A DNA stretch of 44,479 bases from DAOWGG01 sp965369815 (GCA_965369815.1 CBDUQS010000005.1:1-44479); one strand, 5' to 3'; shown: positions 7,482 through 16,267, numbered from the stretch's first letter. Notes: generated by a model from the letters alone, not told the origin. Numbers and translations are program-made.

Positions 7482-8402
7482 TCAGTTGGAGATCGAATCT
7501 ATCTGAAAGCTTCTGCCACAGTTTCCGCTTTGGGATTCTTTGGCATATGGCAGTAGATCATCCAGATGAGAATTTCCTAGATCTTTCGGAAGGTTGATGC
7601 GAACTTCAACCAGGTTGCGACTTTTGCATTTCAGCAGAATTCGCTTGCTGGCATTAGCTCCCAACGCATAATCAACCACTCGAAGAAACTCTTTCGTAGA
7701 GACCTCTTTACCAGTATTACTGGCCATGAAATTCGCGACCTCTGGGGTGTTGAAATCTCTTGTGAGGCTGATGGATACCCTGAAGTATTCATCAATGCTA
7801 CGAGCTTGGCAGGTTCCATGCTTGTACCACTCATAAAGATGGAGATCTCCACCTTCTGCGTAGCTAGGCATAACCTGCATAAGATGAGGTTTGACCACGT
7901 CGCTGATGGGAATAAAAGGATACTTACGGATCGGCTTTTTTACCGAACCGCAAAAATCGTATTTAGTTCCACATGAGTTTCTGTTGGGCCAAAGTCCATG
8001 TAGCGTGAAGTTCGTAGCTTGCCATGCGGAGCTGCTGGTAGCAGAGCAACCATCCTTTCCACGGTTGGCTTCACAGAAGGCGGGTTGCCAACTGAGTGCC
8101 AGAACATAGCTGTCTGCCAACCCTGCGGTGGAGCAGCTAGATCTAGAAGTGGATGCCGTTGAGCTGAAACCTGGGCAATTACTCGCCTTTTTCCAACCCG
8201 CTGCAGTGGCTTCCTTCTCGGTTCGGAAGAGGCGCTCGCCGGGCCTGTTGATTTTCACGTCCTGGTACTGCGGACAGCCAGGAATGTGATATGTTTTGTT
8301 GCCTTTTGAGCTGATGTTACCTTTTACTTCTCCTTGTTCGCTGGCACAGACCGAAGTGATCGGCACGGCCAGTACAAGGATTACCACAAGAATTCGATTC
8401 AT
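7482..8402 (-). CDS. Secreted RNase T2-family ribonuclease with N-terminal sunset-like domain
   Basis: 306 aa. A signal peptide (residues 1-20, cleavage near VCA) is followed by a ~45-residue module (28-72) of the form GN-x3-KG-x3-YH-PGC-x3-Y ... A-AGW-KA, like the 'sunset' or Ada-metal-binding-like domains attached to secreted nucleases. The RNase T2 domain follows: CAS-I 'FTLHGLWPN' (His135) and CAS-II 'HLYEWYKHGTC' (Glu191, His195). About ten cysteines suggest disulphides. It should cleave external RNA to 3'-nucleotides through 2',3'-cyclic intermediates, giving nucleotides to salvage. The gene is visibly more GC-rich than its neighbours and is the only one with a textbook AAGGAG ribosome-binding site, which suggests horizontal transfer. 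Confidence 0.9.
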   Translation of the reverse strand: MNRILVVILVLAVPITSVCASEQGEVKGNISSKGNKTYHIPGCPQYQDVKINRPGERLFRTEKEATAAGWKKASNCPGFSSTASTSRSSCSTAGLADSYVLALSWQPAFCEANRGKDGCSATSSSAWQATNFTLHGLWPNRNSCGTKYDFCGSVKKPIRKYPFIPISDVVKPHLMQVMPSYAEGGDLHLYEWYKHGTCQARSIDEYFRVSISLTRDFNTPEVANFMASNTGKEVSTKEFLRVVDYALGANASKRILLKCKSRNLVEVRINLPKDLGNSHLDDLLPYAKESQSGNCGRSFQIDSISN

Positions 8403-8407
8403 TTCTT

Positions 8408-8413
8408 CTCCTT
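8408..8413 (-). promoter_or_regulatory. Canonical Shine-Dalgarno of the RNase T2 gene
   Basis: AAGGAG on the minus strand, 5 bases before the ATG at 8402. It fixes the start codon. It is unusual here because other genes in the window lack a recognisable Shine-Dalgarno. Confidence 0.8.
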
Positions 8414-8539
8414 AAAGTTTGAGCCAGGGGAACCTATCCTTCGTTACACGCTCCCCATTGACTGGAAATCGTACAAAAACAAAAGAAAGTGTCCTGGTTC
8501 AAATCACCTTATTTTTAATGAACACAGATATGGTATAAC

Positions 8540-8568
8540 ACCTTACAATAAAAGTATGTATATGTCAA
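8540..8568 (-). promoter_or_regulatory. Possible RNase T2 promoter
   Basis: On the minus strand TTGACA (8568-8563), 17-base spacer, TAAGGT (8545-8540). The -35 is perfect and the -10 poor. It would give a leader of about 130 bases. Confidence 0.35.
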
Positions 8569-8606
8569 TATAATCCGTTATACGCTATTTCAATCATTTC
8601 CGTCAA

Positions 8607-8635
8607 TTGAAAAACTGCTCATGAGTAAGTATAAT
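8607..8635 (+). promoter_or_regulatory. pgk promoter
   Basis: TTGAAA (8607-8612), 17-base spacer, TATAAT (8630-8635). The start of transcription would be near 8642, giving a leader of about 23 bases without a Shine-Dalgarno. Confidence 0.7.
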
Positions 8636-8664
8636 TTCTGTCGTTAAGCTTAATCCCATTTAAA

Positions 8665-9825
8665 ATGAAAACCCTTCAGGACGCGCCAGACCTAACCGGT
8701 AAAAAAATAATTGTTCGCGTTGATTTTAATGTACCTTTAGATGAAAACGGCGAAGTTCGTAACGACAAGCGCATTCGTCACGCTTTACCTACAATCAAGC
8801 ATCTTTTGGAAGCAGGGGTTTCTCAGGTTATTTTAATGAGTCACGTGGGTCGCCCGAAGAACAACGAGGAAAATTTGAAAACAGGAAAGATTGCCGCAAA
8901 ACTCGCTGAACATCTTGAATTGGAGGTAGTTAAGGTCGACGATTGGGGTGAAAATGGATTACCAGAGGCAAAAGTAGTGATGCTCGAAAATCTTCGTTTC
9001 CACCCAGGTGAAAAAAGCAAAGAAGAAGCAGAAGTGGAGGCGTTCAGTAGGCAATTGGCGTCACTTGCGGATATCTACGTGAACGAAGCATTCAGTAATT
9101 CTCATCGAAAGCACGCAAGTATGATGCTCCCAAAAATGATGCCTGGCTTTGTTGGATTGGGAGTGGAAAAGGAAGTTAGTTCTATTAAAAAAGCCATCGA
9201 AAACCCAGAACACCCTTTGGTAGCTGTGATCGGCGGGCTGAAAGCCGATAAATTGACCGCGATTGATAATTTACTAAAAAGTGCCGACACCATCTTGGTA
9301 GCAGGCGCATTGGCTTTTACCTTATTGAAAGCAAAAGGAAAAAACATGGGTTCCAGTAAAATTGACGATGAAGGTCTTGATGAAATGGGGGATTTAGTAC
9401 AAAGACTTTCAGAGAATGAAAAAGTTCAATTACCAGTCGACGCGGTGGTAGCCGATGCTTTCGCAGAAGATGCGAATTTCAAGGACGTATCGGCCGACGA
9501 TGTGGAGGACGGTTGGATGGCGCTTGATATCGGCCCTGAAACGGTGGGACATTATGTGGCGAAATTAAAAGAAGCAAAAACCATTTTATGGTTTGGCCCT
9601 ATTGGTGTATTTGAAATGGAGCCGTTTAGTCATGGAACCAAGATGATCGGTCGTACTATTGCCGAAGCTGATGCAGTTTCAATCGTGGGAGGGGGCGATA
9701 GCGCTTCAGCCGTTGAAAAGATGGGATTGGCGGACGATATAACACTAGTTTCTACGGGCGGTGGTGCTTCACTTAAAATGATCGAAGGAAAGGAGTTACC
9801 CGCGATTAAAATTTTAGAAAATTAA
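8665..9825 (+). CDS. pgk: Phosphoglycerate kinase
   Basis: 386 aa, the normal size. It makes ATP and 3-phosphoglycerate from 1,3-bisphosphoglycerate in lower glycolysis. Signatures are 'KIIVRVDFNVPLDENGEV' at the N-terminus, 'LMSHVGRPK', 'MLENLRFHPGEKSKE', 'VAVIGGLKADKL', and the C-terminal nucleotide site 'SIVGGGDSASAVEKMG' with 'STGGGASL'. One oddity is that the usual WNGPxGVFE loop reads WFGPIGVFE, with Phe at the conserved Asn position. It has its own promoter; the next gene, 48 bases downstream, may share the transcript. No other glycolysis gene is nearby. Confidence 0.96.
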   Translation: MKTLQDAPDLTGKKIIVRVDFNVPLDENGEVRNDKRIRHALPTIKHLLEAGVSQVILMSHVGRPKNNEENLKTGKIAAKLAEHLELEVVKVDDWGENGLPEAKVVMLENLRFHPGEKSKEEAEVEAFSRQLASLADIYVNEAFSNSHRKHASMMLPKMMPGFVGLGVEKEVSSIKKAIENPEHPLVAVIGGLKADKLTAIDNLLKSADTILVAGALAFTLLKAKGKNMGSSKIDDEGLDEMGDLVQRLSENEKVQLPVDAVVADAFAEDANFKDVSADDVEDGWMALDIGPETVGHYVAKLKEAKTILWFGPIGVFEMEPFSHGTKMIGRTIAEADAVSIVGGGDSASAVEKMGLADDITLVSTGGGASLKMIEGKELPAIKILEN

Positions 9826-9856
9826 CCTAAGTAAGCAGCGAAGTCACTTGAGACTC

Positions 9857-9873
9857 GCACTTGCACTTGCACT
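9857..9873 (+). repeat. Short tandem repeat abutting a start codon
   Basis: GCACTT repeated almost three times, ending directly at the ATG of the gene at 9874. It occupies the place where a ribosome-binding site would be. It belongs to the pattern of different short tandem repeats next to starts in this window. Confidence 0.6.
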
Positions 9874-11601
9874 ATGGCGCAGCCATCTAGACAAATCGTT
9901 TATGTTGAAATCGATGACGAAGTCACCGCTATTTTCGATCAAATAAAAAACATTCGAAAAAAAGAGATTCTTTTGGTAGTGCCCAAAAAAGCCATTCTTT
10001 TTCAAAGCGTGGTGAATTTACGGATTCTGAAAAAGAAATTGATCGAGAAAAATAAAAAATTAATTATTGTAACAGCGGATCGTAACGGAAAGCATTTGGC
10101 TGCAAAGGTGGGAATTCCTGTGATGCGTCGAGTGGAGGTTGAGAAAAAACTGGTTCCAAAAGAGGATGAGGTGGTTGCTTCTAAAATGAAAATCCAACCG
10201 ATACAAGCGCGTCGAAATTTATCCTTAAAAGAAGAGCGTCCACAGCGATTTACAGAAAAGAAGGTGAGTATCCGCGAACTCATTCAGGAGTTTAGAAGTA
10301 AAGACAGTAGTCACAAGCGAAAATCGGCCGATTACAATACTTCTCTCCACAGAATAAAGCCAAGCCGAAAATTTTTAATAATGATTGTCTTTGTGAGTGT
10401 TGGCTTATTTATGCTGGTGAGCTACATCGCTCTTCCTTCAGCAACCATTTATATTCGTCCAAAATTCGATAATGTAGATTTCACAGTGAATATTACCTTG
10501 GCAGACAAGCGGAAAAATCAAACCTTATTAAAAGAAAATAAGCCTCATGTAATCGTCAGCGAGGTGGTCAGTGCGACCACTAAACAAACCAAGGTGTTCA
10601 CAACCACTAGTAAAGAATTTAACGGGGAGAATGCCAAGGGTAAACTTAATATTGTAAATACAAGTAATGAAGAGTGGACACTAAAAGAGGGAACTCGATT
10701 TCAAAGTGATGAGGGGATTATTTTTCGAACGTCTAAAGGAGTCATCGTCCCCGGGCGAACAGAGGATAGGTTGGGAGATACTTCACCAGGATCCTTAGCG
10801 GTGCCCGTTGAGGCAGATCCTTTTGATATTTACAGCGAACCAGTAGGGGGAAGGGGAAACTTGCCACCAATCCGCTTCATTATCCCAGGTCTTTCCAAAT
10901 ACAATCAGAGAATTATTTGGGGGGAGTCCGAAGAAAGGATGGAAGGAGGGGTGACCGATTATCGTTCCATTGTAAAAGAAGAGGATATTGAATCCGCTAA
11001 AAAGCAAATTGAGGACAATTTGATACTAATGGCAAAGGAGGATTTAAGAACGTATATCGATGAGGTGAATCAGCTCAATAAATCAAAACTGGTCTTGCTC
11101 GATGACAGTCGTTATTTAAAAACAGAACTGCTCGATCTTCGTCTTTCCGATGATTTAGAGGGTAGTTATAAAGAAAAGTTTGAACTGTTTGCTAAGATCT
11201 CCGCTGAGGGGGTGGCATTTGATTATGACCAGTTGTTTACAGTGCTTAAAAGAGAATTAGGAGGAAGAGCCCATCCTGATATGAAAATTCGTGATAGCTC
11301 GATAGAGGCCAAAAACATAACTTACGAGGTGATTGATGAAGATGAGTTGCTCGGTCAAATTAAAATCACCACTACTATTGTTGGAATAGAAGAATTTGTG
11401 ATCGATTCAACCACAGAATCAGGAGCTCGCTTTGGAATGAGGATAAAAGAAAAGGTCCTCAATCTTTCTGTAGAAGAGGCAGAGGCGCTGATTAGCAACT
11501 TTGAAGAAGTGGATGCAGTTGAAATCAAAACATGGCCGGTTTGGGTAAATAGCCTCCCTCGTATTACGGAAAGTATTGAAATTAAGCTGATGGAAAATTA
11601 G
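9874..11601 (+). CDS. Large single-pass membrane protein, baseplate-J-like extracellular part
   Basis: 575 aa. Residues 1-165 are probably cytoplasmic: an alternating alpha/beta start ('IVYVEIDDEVTAIFDQI', 'EILLVVPKKAILFQSVVNL', 'KLIIVTADRNGKHLAA') resembles a small Rossmann-like regulator domain, followed by a basic disordered linker. One membrane helix lies at about 167-187. The outer part is beta-rich, and the segment around 'NTSNEEWTLKEGTRFQSDEG' to 'PPIRFIIPGL' resembles the baseplate J/gp47-like domains found in CPR membrane proteins. I recognise the architecture but not a defined function; a surface-structure role is likely. It is downstream of pgk and converges with the TraC-like gene. 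Confidence 0.65.
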   Translation: MAQPSRQIVYVEIDDEVTAIFDQIKNIRKKEILLVVPKKAILFQSVVNLRILKKKLIEKNKKLIIVTADRNGKHLAAKVGIPVMRRVEVEKKLVPKEDEVVASKMKIQPIQARRNLSLKEERPQRFTEKKVSIRELIQEFRSKDSSHKRKSADYNTSLHRIKPSRKFLIMIVFVSVGLFMLVSYIALPSATIYIRPKFDNVDFTVNITLADKRKNQTLLKENKPHVIVSEVVSATTKQTKVFTTTSKEFNGENAKGKLNIVNTSNEEWTLKEGTRFQSDEGIIFRTSKGVIVPGRTEDRLGDTSPGSLAVPVEADPFDIYSEPVGGRGNLPPIRFIIPGLSKYNQRIIWGESEERMEGGVTDYRSIVKEEDIESAKKQIEDNLILMAKEDLRTYIDEVNQLNKSKLVLLDDSRYLKTELLDLRLSDDLEGSYKEKFELFAKISAEGVAFDYDQLFTVLKRELGGRAHPDMKIRDSSIEAKNITYEVIDEDELLGQIKITTTIVGIEEFVIDSTTESGARFGMRIKEKVLNLSVEEAEALISNFEEVDAVEIKTWPVWVNSLPRITESIEIKLMEN

Positions 11602-11609
11602 AATTGTTT

Positions 11610-12326
11610 CTACAATTCTTCCAGATCAATTTTAGAGATATCCTCAACTTTTTCGTTGTGAGACGTTTCTGGATTGTAAATCTGATAGAACATTTCAATC
11701 AGTTGTGGAGTGGTTAGTTGTGTCACTCTTAGGTTGCAGGATTCAAGTCCAGCTTTTACAACGTTGACTCGCTCAGAAAGATGCTTATTTAGCTCTTCAA
11801 ATTCATGGTGACGTCTTTTAATAGCATCCACGCTGTCTTGAGAAGAAATGCTCTGCATGAATTTAGCAAGCATTCCAAGGTTCTGAGATCGATAAGGATC
11901 GTAAGGAACTACTACGTAAAAGTTCTTTTCCATAATATCCGCGTATTCTACCAATTTTTGAATATAATCCGCATACTCAAGGGTTTGCTCCTTAAGAAGG
12001 GTACTCTCATGTTTCGCTGCCTGTTCTTTTACATTGTCGATGTATTTATCAATATCAAGCTTTCTAGACTTAACACAAATCTGAATCGGGAAGTCGATTG
12101 AGTTTAAAAATCCCTGATAAGCAAAAATAATTCCATTTTGCTCATCTTCCGACTTCAAATTAAAATTCACGCTGGAAGTTTGAAGAACAGCACGGATTCC
12201 TCCATTTTTTAGTATCACCGCATCATCCTTAATTTCCGCGATATTCAGATAAAGCTGAGTACTAGCTGCAGGAGAGCCTTTCTTTTGCTTTACGCTGTCT
12301 TTCGTTGGTTGAGGTGTATCAGCCAT
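11610..12326 (-). CDS. TraC-like protein, N-terminal domain of a conjugation ATPase without the motor
   Basis: 238 aa, soluble. After a Lys/Pro/Ser-rich start, 'TQLYLNIAEIKDDAVILKNG' and 'GIRAVLQTSSVNFNL' begin the fold seen at the N-terminus of TraC/VirB4-type ATPases, followed by 'YVVVPYDPY' and a long helical segment. No Walker A or B motif is present. In CPR genomes this TraC-like piece usually follows a PrgI gene and precedes a VirB4 ATPase. Here PrgI is upstream (28-base gap) but the downstream gene is convergent and unrelated, so the ATPase is missing locally. It probably belongs to a type IV secretion-like membrane complex. Confidence 0.75.
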   Translation of the reverse strand: MADTPQPTKDSVKQKKGSPAASTQLYLNIAEIKDDAVILKNGGIRAVLQTSSVNFNLKSEDEQNGIIFAYQGFLNSIDFPIQICVKSRKLDIDKYIDNVKEQAAKHESTLLKEQTLEYADYIQKLVEYADIMEKNFYVVVPYDPYRSQNLGMLAKFMQSISSQDSVDAIKRRHHEFEELNKHLSERVNVVKAGLESCNLRVTQLTTPQLIEMFYQIYNPETSHNEKVEDISKIDLEEL

Positions 12327-12354
12327 TTTAAAATTTTAAATTAAGAATTAAAAA

Positions 12355-13365
12355 TTAATCGAGGTTTATTTCAATTTCCCCTTTTTCCAAATCTCGAATG
12401 TCAAATTCACCCCCTTTTGATTGATCCGCCACTGAAGGTTTAGTAGGTGGCTGAGGGGTGGGTTCTTGCTTAGGCTGAGGTTTGGGTTTCGGAATATATT
12501 GAGCAGGTTGTTTTTTAGTCGTTGTATTAACACTATTGTTCTCACGAATTGGCTTTGGAGTTGGGCGACTTCTTTTCCGGGTTTTCTTTTTTGGAGCTTC
12601 AGCTACTTCCTGTTTTTTTGCAGGAGCGGCAGTGGGCTTACTAGTCGCTTGAGGGGTGGGTTGTTTTTTGACACCTTTCATCGATTCTACCTCTTTGCTT
12701 ACCTTCTCAATCTCTTGTTTGGCAATTTCAGCCTCTTTAGTTCCTTGTTTCAGTTGAGTGGTGGGAAGTTGAGCAAACACCTTAAGCATCTCCATATGAG
12801 CTTCTTTCGTTCGCCAATACATATTCCCAGTTTCATCTTTTTTAGTTCCAAAATAAGCGGAAGACATCAAATCATCATCATGTGCTTCGTCAACGTCGTC
12901 ATGAGCAGGGGTTTCTACATGGTCGAAATCATGAGAGTTCAGCATGTGAGTCAGCTCACTAAGGTTAGAGGCTTGTTTGGTTTTTTCAGCCATTTTATCA
13001 GAAGTATCCGACTGAGAAACAGATGACTTAGAAATTCCTCCACTTAAATCGGGGGAAACTAAACTAGCAATACCGCGATGATCCCAAATACGTTTTTTTG
13101 GCTTAATCGAAAACTCCAAAAATAAAAACATATATTTAATCAGAGGAATATCATTGATCTTAATCATGGCAAAGGCTGCCGAAATAAGACCAGGAATTGC
13201 AATAATAATGTATTCAAGGATATTGAGCTCATAAAGCTTGCTCATTAGCGCAAAGAGAACATAACTGATTCCGAATCCAATCGCTAAAATAATCAATTGC
13301 CTCAGACTCAATGGTCCAACAATTTTATCTTCAATGCCGACATCTTGGGGGATCTTGTATTGCAT
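12355..13365 (-). CDS. PrgI-family (VirB3-like) membrane protein with long C-terminal extension
   Basis: 336 aa. The first ~105 residues match the PrgI family: 'YKIPQDVGIEDKIVGPLSLR', two membrane helices (about 24-44 and 50-70), then 'IKINDIPLIKYMFLFLEFSI' and 'RIWDHRG'. PrgI is the VirB3-like inner-membrane part of type IV secretion systems. The remaining ~230 residues are low-complexity, rich in Lys, Pro, Gln and Thr, with a central helical part ('AHMEMLKVFAQLPTTQL'). Usual PrgI proteins are near 100-130 aa, so the tail is an extension that may tether another component. It lies upstream of the TraC-like gene and has a strong promoter 175-200 bases upstream. Confidence 0.8.
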   Translation of the reverse strand: MQYKIPQDVGIEDKIVGPLSLRQLIILAIGFGISYVLFALMSKLYELNILEYIIIAIPGLISAAFAMIKINDIPLIKYMFLFLEFSIKPKKRIWDHRGIASLVSPDLSGGISKSSVSQSDTSDKMAEKTKQASNLSELTHMLNSHDFDHVETPAHDDVDEAHDDDLMSSAYFGTKKDETGNMYWRTKEAHMEMLKVFAQLPTTQLKQGTKEAEIAKQEIEKVSKEVESMKGVKKQPTPQATSKPTAAPAKKQEVAEAPKKKTRKRSRPTPKPIRENNSVNTTTKKQPAQYIPKPKPQPKQEPTPQPPTKPSVADQSKGGEFDIRDLEKGEIEINLD

Positions 13366-13539
13366 GGTAGTAGCGAGAGGCGCGGTCCGCGAATGGAATA
13401 AAGGCCGGAGGCCGCTGTGTAATGAGGACTTCGATCAGAAAATTTACGTAACGTTAGTGAAGAAAATTATTCTGAATCGGAGAGCGCTTCCCCATTGAAA
13501 CAGTACAGGGAGATCACTCAGTTAAAGTATTATCTTATT

Positions 13540-13568
13540 ATTATACCAAAAAAACGCTCTAAAATCAA
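13540..13568 (-). promoter_or_regulatory. Promoter of the PrgI/TraC-like pair
   Basis: On the minus strand TTGATT (13568-13563), 17-base spacer, TATAAT (13545-13540). The predicted leader is about 165 bases and includes a GC-rich part (13378-13425) with short inverted repeats such as GGCC-GGA-GGCC. This accounts for most of the 233-base gap between the two flanking genes. Confidence 0.65.
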
Positions 13569-13598
13569 TACATCTTCAGAGAGAAAATTAAGCAGTGA

Positions 13599-15638
13599 TT
13601 ATTTATCCTCAGATTCAGCCAACTCAATGGTTTTGATCGCCAATTTTGCCATTTCAGCACGAGTGATAGATTTGGCGGGGCCAAAGTAGCTGAATCGACT
13701 ATCGTTTCCGTCGGCAATACCCGACATAATTCCTTTTTGAATGGCAAAATCAGCATAAGGGAAATACCATTGGCTACCCTTTAGGTCTAAATATCGTTTT
13801 TTATTTTGAATGGAATCCGAAACAGGACGCCCACTCATATCAAACTCAAAGGCAGAAAAAAGAATTTTAACCGCCTCCGCTCGATTAATAAATTGATCAG
13901 GTCTAAAGGTTCCATCGCTGTACCCCTTAACAAGCCCAAGCTCATGAGCTTTATTGGCATAAGGAGTATACCAAGCGTAAAGCGGGACATCAGAGAATGG
14001 GGTGTCTTCAATATCATCAGCATTATCAACCTCTGCATCAACAGCTTTTAAGGCAATTTTTAAAAATTCAGCACGTGTTAGGTAGTCGTTTGGAGCAAAA
14101 ACCCCTTTACTTCGACCCTTTACAATTCCCTTTCGATAAAGCGCTTCAATGTAATTTTTAGCCCAATGAGTCAGGACATCCTGAAAGACAGAGGCGTTGT
14201 AGTTTTTTCCGCTTTGAGCAATAAAAAAAGATTTGGTTTTATAGGCAGAAACAGTTACCGTTTTGGCATTCAAATCTGTTTCATAAAGGCCACGTGGGTA
14301 TTCAATGTAATCTTCATTTTCAGGAATATAGCTTAAAACAGTTACTTTTTCATTTGGATTAAAGGCATCGGTAAAGGGAATAGTAATTTTATAAGGTGGG
14401 TCAAACTGAAGGGATTCTCCTTCTGCAGAAGCGAATTCAAAAATAGAGCGGAAAGAATATCCAAACTCAATTGGAAAATCTTTCATGTAAAGATTATTGG
14501 GAGGCTTGATATAGCCAGTGAAAGGTTTTCCTTCCTCAGTGGTGATTTTAGTGCCTTTATCAAACTCAATCACAGTGCCTCGAATGACATCTTTAAAAAT
14601 AAGAGGTCGAGCAATGGTACCATTGTGTTCACGAGTAATATAAATCGCTGGCTTGCTGGTGATTGTCATTGGTGTGTCGGAAGGGAGAGTGGGGGCAGTG
14701 ACCGCATTAGCCTTATAATCATCAGGGTCTTCTCCGCCCAAACGAACCACACAGTAATTCCCACGAAGAACAAAACCATAATCACATGACAGAACAGCGC
14801 ATTCTGGGTATCGATTAACCACCTCTTTCGCATTTTCAAATGTGGGGCAAACTAGGCTGTATCGATCGGTATGAATGGTTGTTTTATTGCCAACACCATC
14901 GACAGCAAAAGAGCGGACCGTCGTCCCCTCACGAACTGAAAAAGGCTCTGTATAAACAGGGCTTGATTCAGAAATATTAACGTCATTCAATGTATAATAA
15001 ATGGTAGCCGTTTCATCTAAAAAATCATCACTGCCCGTGTAATCACCGTCATAAGCTTTTAGCTCAACGTTTTGAGCGAAGGTATAGGCACCTCCAGGAG
15101 GATTAGCTACTAAGGTAGGAGCAGTATAATCAATGGCAACCGCTGTATGGAAAACACTAATATCTTCATTGTCATTACTATCTCCTGCCATCGTGTTGCC
15201 AGCTACATCACGGATGCCTCTAAGGCGAAGGGCATGGCTATCATCTGAAAACAATTCTTGATTGATAAGAATAGTGATTGTTTTTTGATCGCTCTCAAGT
15301 CGGAAGTCAAAATCCATTGGCTTAGCTGCATGCTCAAATCGAAGGGTGAAGTTTAGAATAATACTTGATTCATCTATCGGCTCTGAGAAGGTTACAGAGA
15401 AGCTTTTTGTTAAAGTGCTAATTCCAGTGGTCCCATTAGGAATAGAGACAGAAGCAACCGTTGGAGCTTCCATGTCTTCGAGCTTACAATAAGAGTCACA
15501 CCCATCTCGATTGATAAAATTACCGTCATCGCACGTCTCTCCTTCACTAAGAATACCATCTCCACAATAGAGACTAGCAAAGGCAATCGGGCTAAAGAAA
15601 AATCCAATCAAAAGAGCAAAAAAAGTTTTTCGAAGCAT
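13599..15638 (-). CDS. S-layer-homology surface protein with DUF4215, Ig-like and chitobiase-like domains
   Basis: 679 aa, exported (signal peptide about 1-21). In order: a Cys-rich DUF4215-type module at 23-53 ('YCGDGILSEGETCDDGN'), a bacterial Ig-like domain at about 55-165 ('SFSVTFSEPIDESSI'), and a chitobiase C-terminal-like beta domain at about 170-260 ('SSPVYTEPFSVREGTTVRSF'). A beta-rich middle follows, then three SLH repeats in the last 200 residues, each with an 'ITRAE/LTRAE/INRAE' motif. SLH repeats bind pyruvylated cell-wall polymers in monoderm bacteria, so this should be a wall-anchored S-layer or adhesion protein. The mosaic of modules suggests evolution by domain shuffling. Confidence 0.9.
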   Translation of the reverse strand: MLRKTFFALLIGFFFSPIAFASLYCGDGILSEGETCDDGNFINRDGCDSYCKLEDMEAPTVASVSIPNGTTGISTLTKSFSVTFSEPIDESSIILNFTLRFEHAAKPMDFDFRLESDQKTITILINQELFSDDSHALRLRGIRDVAGNTMAGDSNDNEDISVFHTAVAIDYTAPTLVANPPGGAYTFAQNVELKAYDGDYTGSDDFLDETATIYYTLNDVNISESSPVYTEPFSVREGTTVRSFAVDGVGNKTTIHTDRYSLVCPTFENAKEVVNRYPECAVLSCDYGFVLRGNYCVVRLGGEDPDDYKANAVTAPTLPSDTPMTITSKPAIYITREHNGTIARPLIFKDVIRGTVIEFDKGTKITTEEGKPFTGYIKPPNNLYMKDFPIEFGYSFRSIFEFASAEGESLQFDPPYKITIPFTDAFNPNEKVTVLSYIPENEDYIEYPRGLYETDLNAKTVTVSAYKTKSFFIAQSGKNYNASVFQDVLTHWAKNYIEALYRKGIVKGRSKGVFAPNDYLTRAEFLKIALKAVDAEVDNADDIEDTPFSDVPLYAWYTPYANKAHELGLVKGYSDGTFRPDQFINRAEAVKILFSAFEFDMSGRPVSDSIQNKKRYLDLKGSQWYFPYADFAIQKGIMSGIADGNDSRFSYFGPAKSITRAEMAKLAIKTIELAESEDK

Positions 15639-15706
15639 AAAGCTTATAAGTAGGTTATTAAACTCCTATGTAGTCTAGCAAATCTTGACAAAAAATAAAG
15701 AAAAGA

Positions 15707-16267
15707 TTAATTTGCTCGGCTTACATACTCACCAGTGTCGGTATTAATGATGAGGACATCACCTTCGTTAACAAATAATGGAACCGTAACAGTGGAGCTT
15801 GTTTCAAGAACAGCGGGTTTAGACCCTCCGGTGGCAGTATCACCCTTAACCCCTGGGGGAGTTTCGATGACTTTTAACTCGACTTTTGGAGGAAGTTGAA
15901 CAGAGATAGGCTTTCCTTCATAAAAAGTAACATAAACTTCAGTATCATCTTTTAGATAAGGGAGTGATCCTTCAATTTGATCAAGAGTGAGCCCAAATTG
16001 TTCAAAGCTTTCATTGTCCATAAAAAAGGCACTTTCATCATCTTTATACAAATACTGACATCTTTTGTTACTCACATCAGCAAATTCGAACGATTCGCCC
16101 GCTAGAAAGGTTTTATCAAGTGCTGATCCGTTGATTAAGTTTTTAAGCTTAGTTCTCATAACCGGTTTACAGGCTTGTTTTCGGCTGAATTGATTCCAAG
16201 TCACTAAATAGGGGCTCCCGCTCACTTTTACAATACTACCAGTGCGAATATCGGTTAAATTTCCCAT
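15707..16267 (-). CDS. efp: Elongation factor P with an atypical tip loop
   Basis: 186 aa, full length. It frees ribosomes stalled on proline runs. The three-domain pattern is intact: 'TDIRTGSIVKVSGSPYLV', 'MRTKLKNLINGSALDKTF', 'CQYLYKDDESAFFMD', 'VELKVIETPPGVKGDTATGG' and C-terminal 'VPLFVNEGDVLIINTDTGEY'. The tip loop, usually KPGKG with a modified Lys or Arg, reads SRKQACKP. Ungapped alignment to the E. coli sequence as I recall it puts Ala32 where the beta-lysylated Lys34 sits, with Lys30 and Lys34 nearby. The factor may act unmodified or through a shifted residue. It follows the phosphatase gene with a gap of about 50 bases. Confidence 0.93.
   Translation of the reverse strand: MGNLTDIRTGSIVKVSGSPYLVTWNQFSRKQACKPVMRTKLKNLINGSALDKTFLAGESFEFADVSNKRCQYLYKDDESAFFMDNESFEQFGLTLDQIEGSLPYLKDDTEVYVTFYEGKPISVQLPPKVELKVIETPPGVKGDTATGGSKPAVLETSSTVTVPLFVNEGDVLIINTDTGEYVSRAN

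Noticed and set aside
12466..13026. Open frame on the plus strand opposite the PrgI tail
   Set aside because: It is the antisense of low-complexity Lys/Pro-rich coding sequence and has no family features or promoter.
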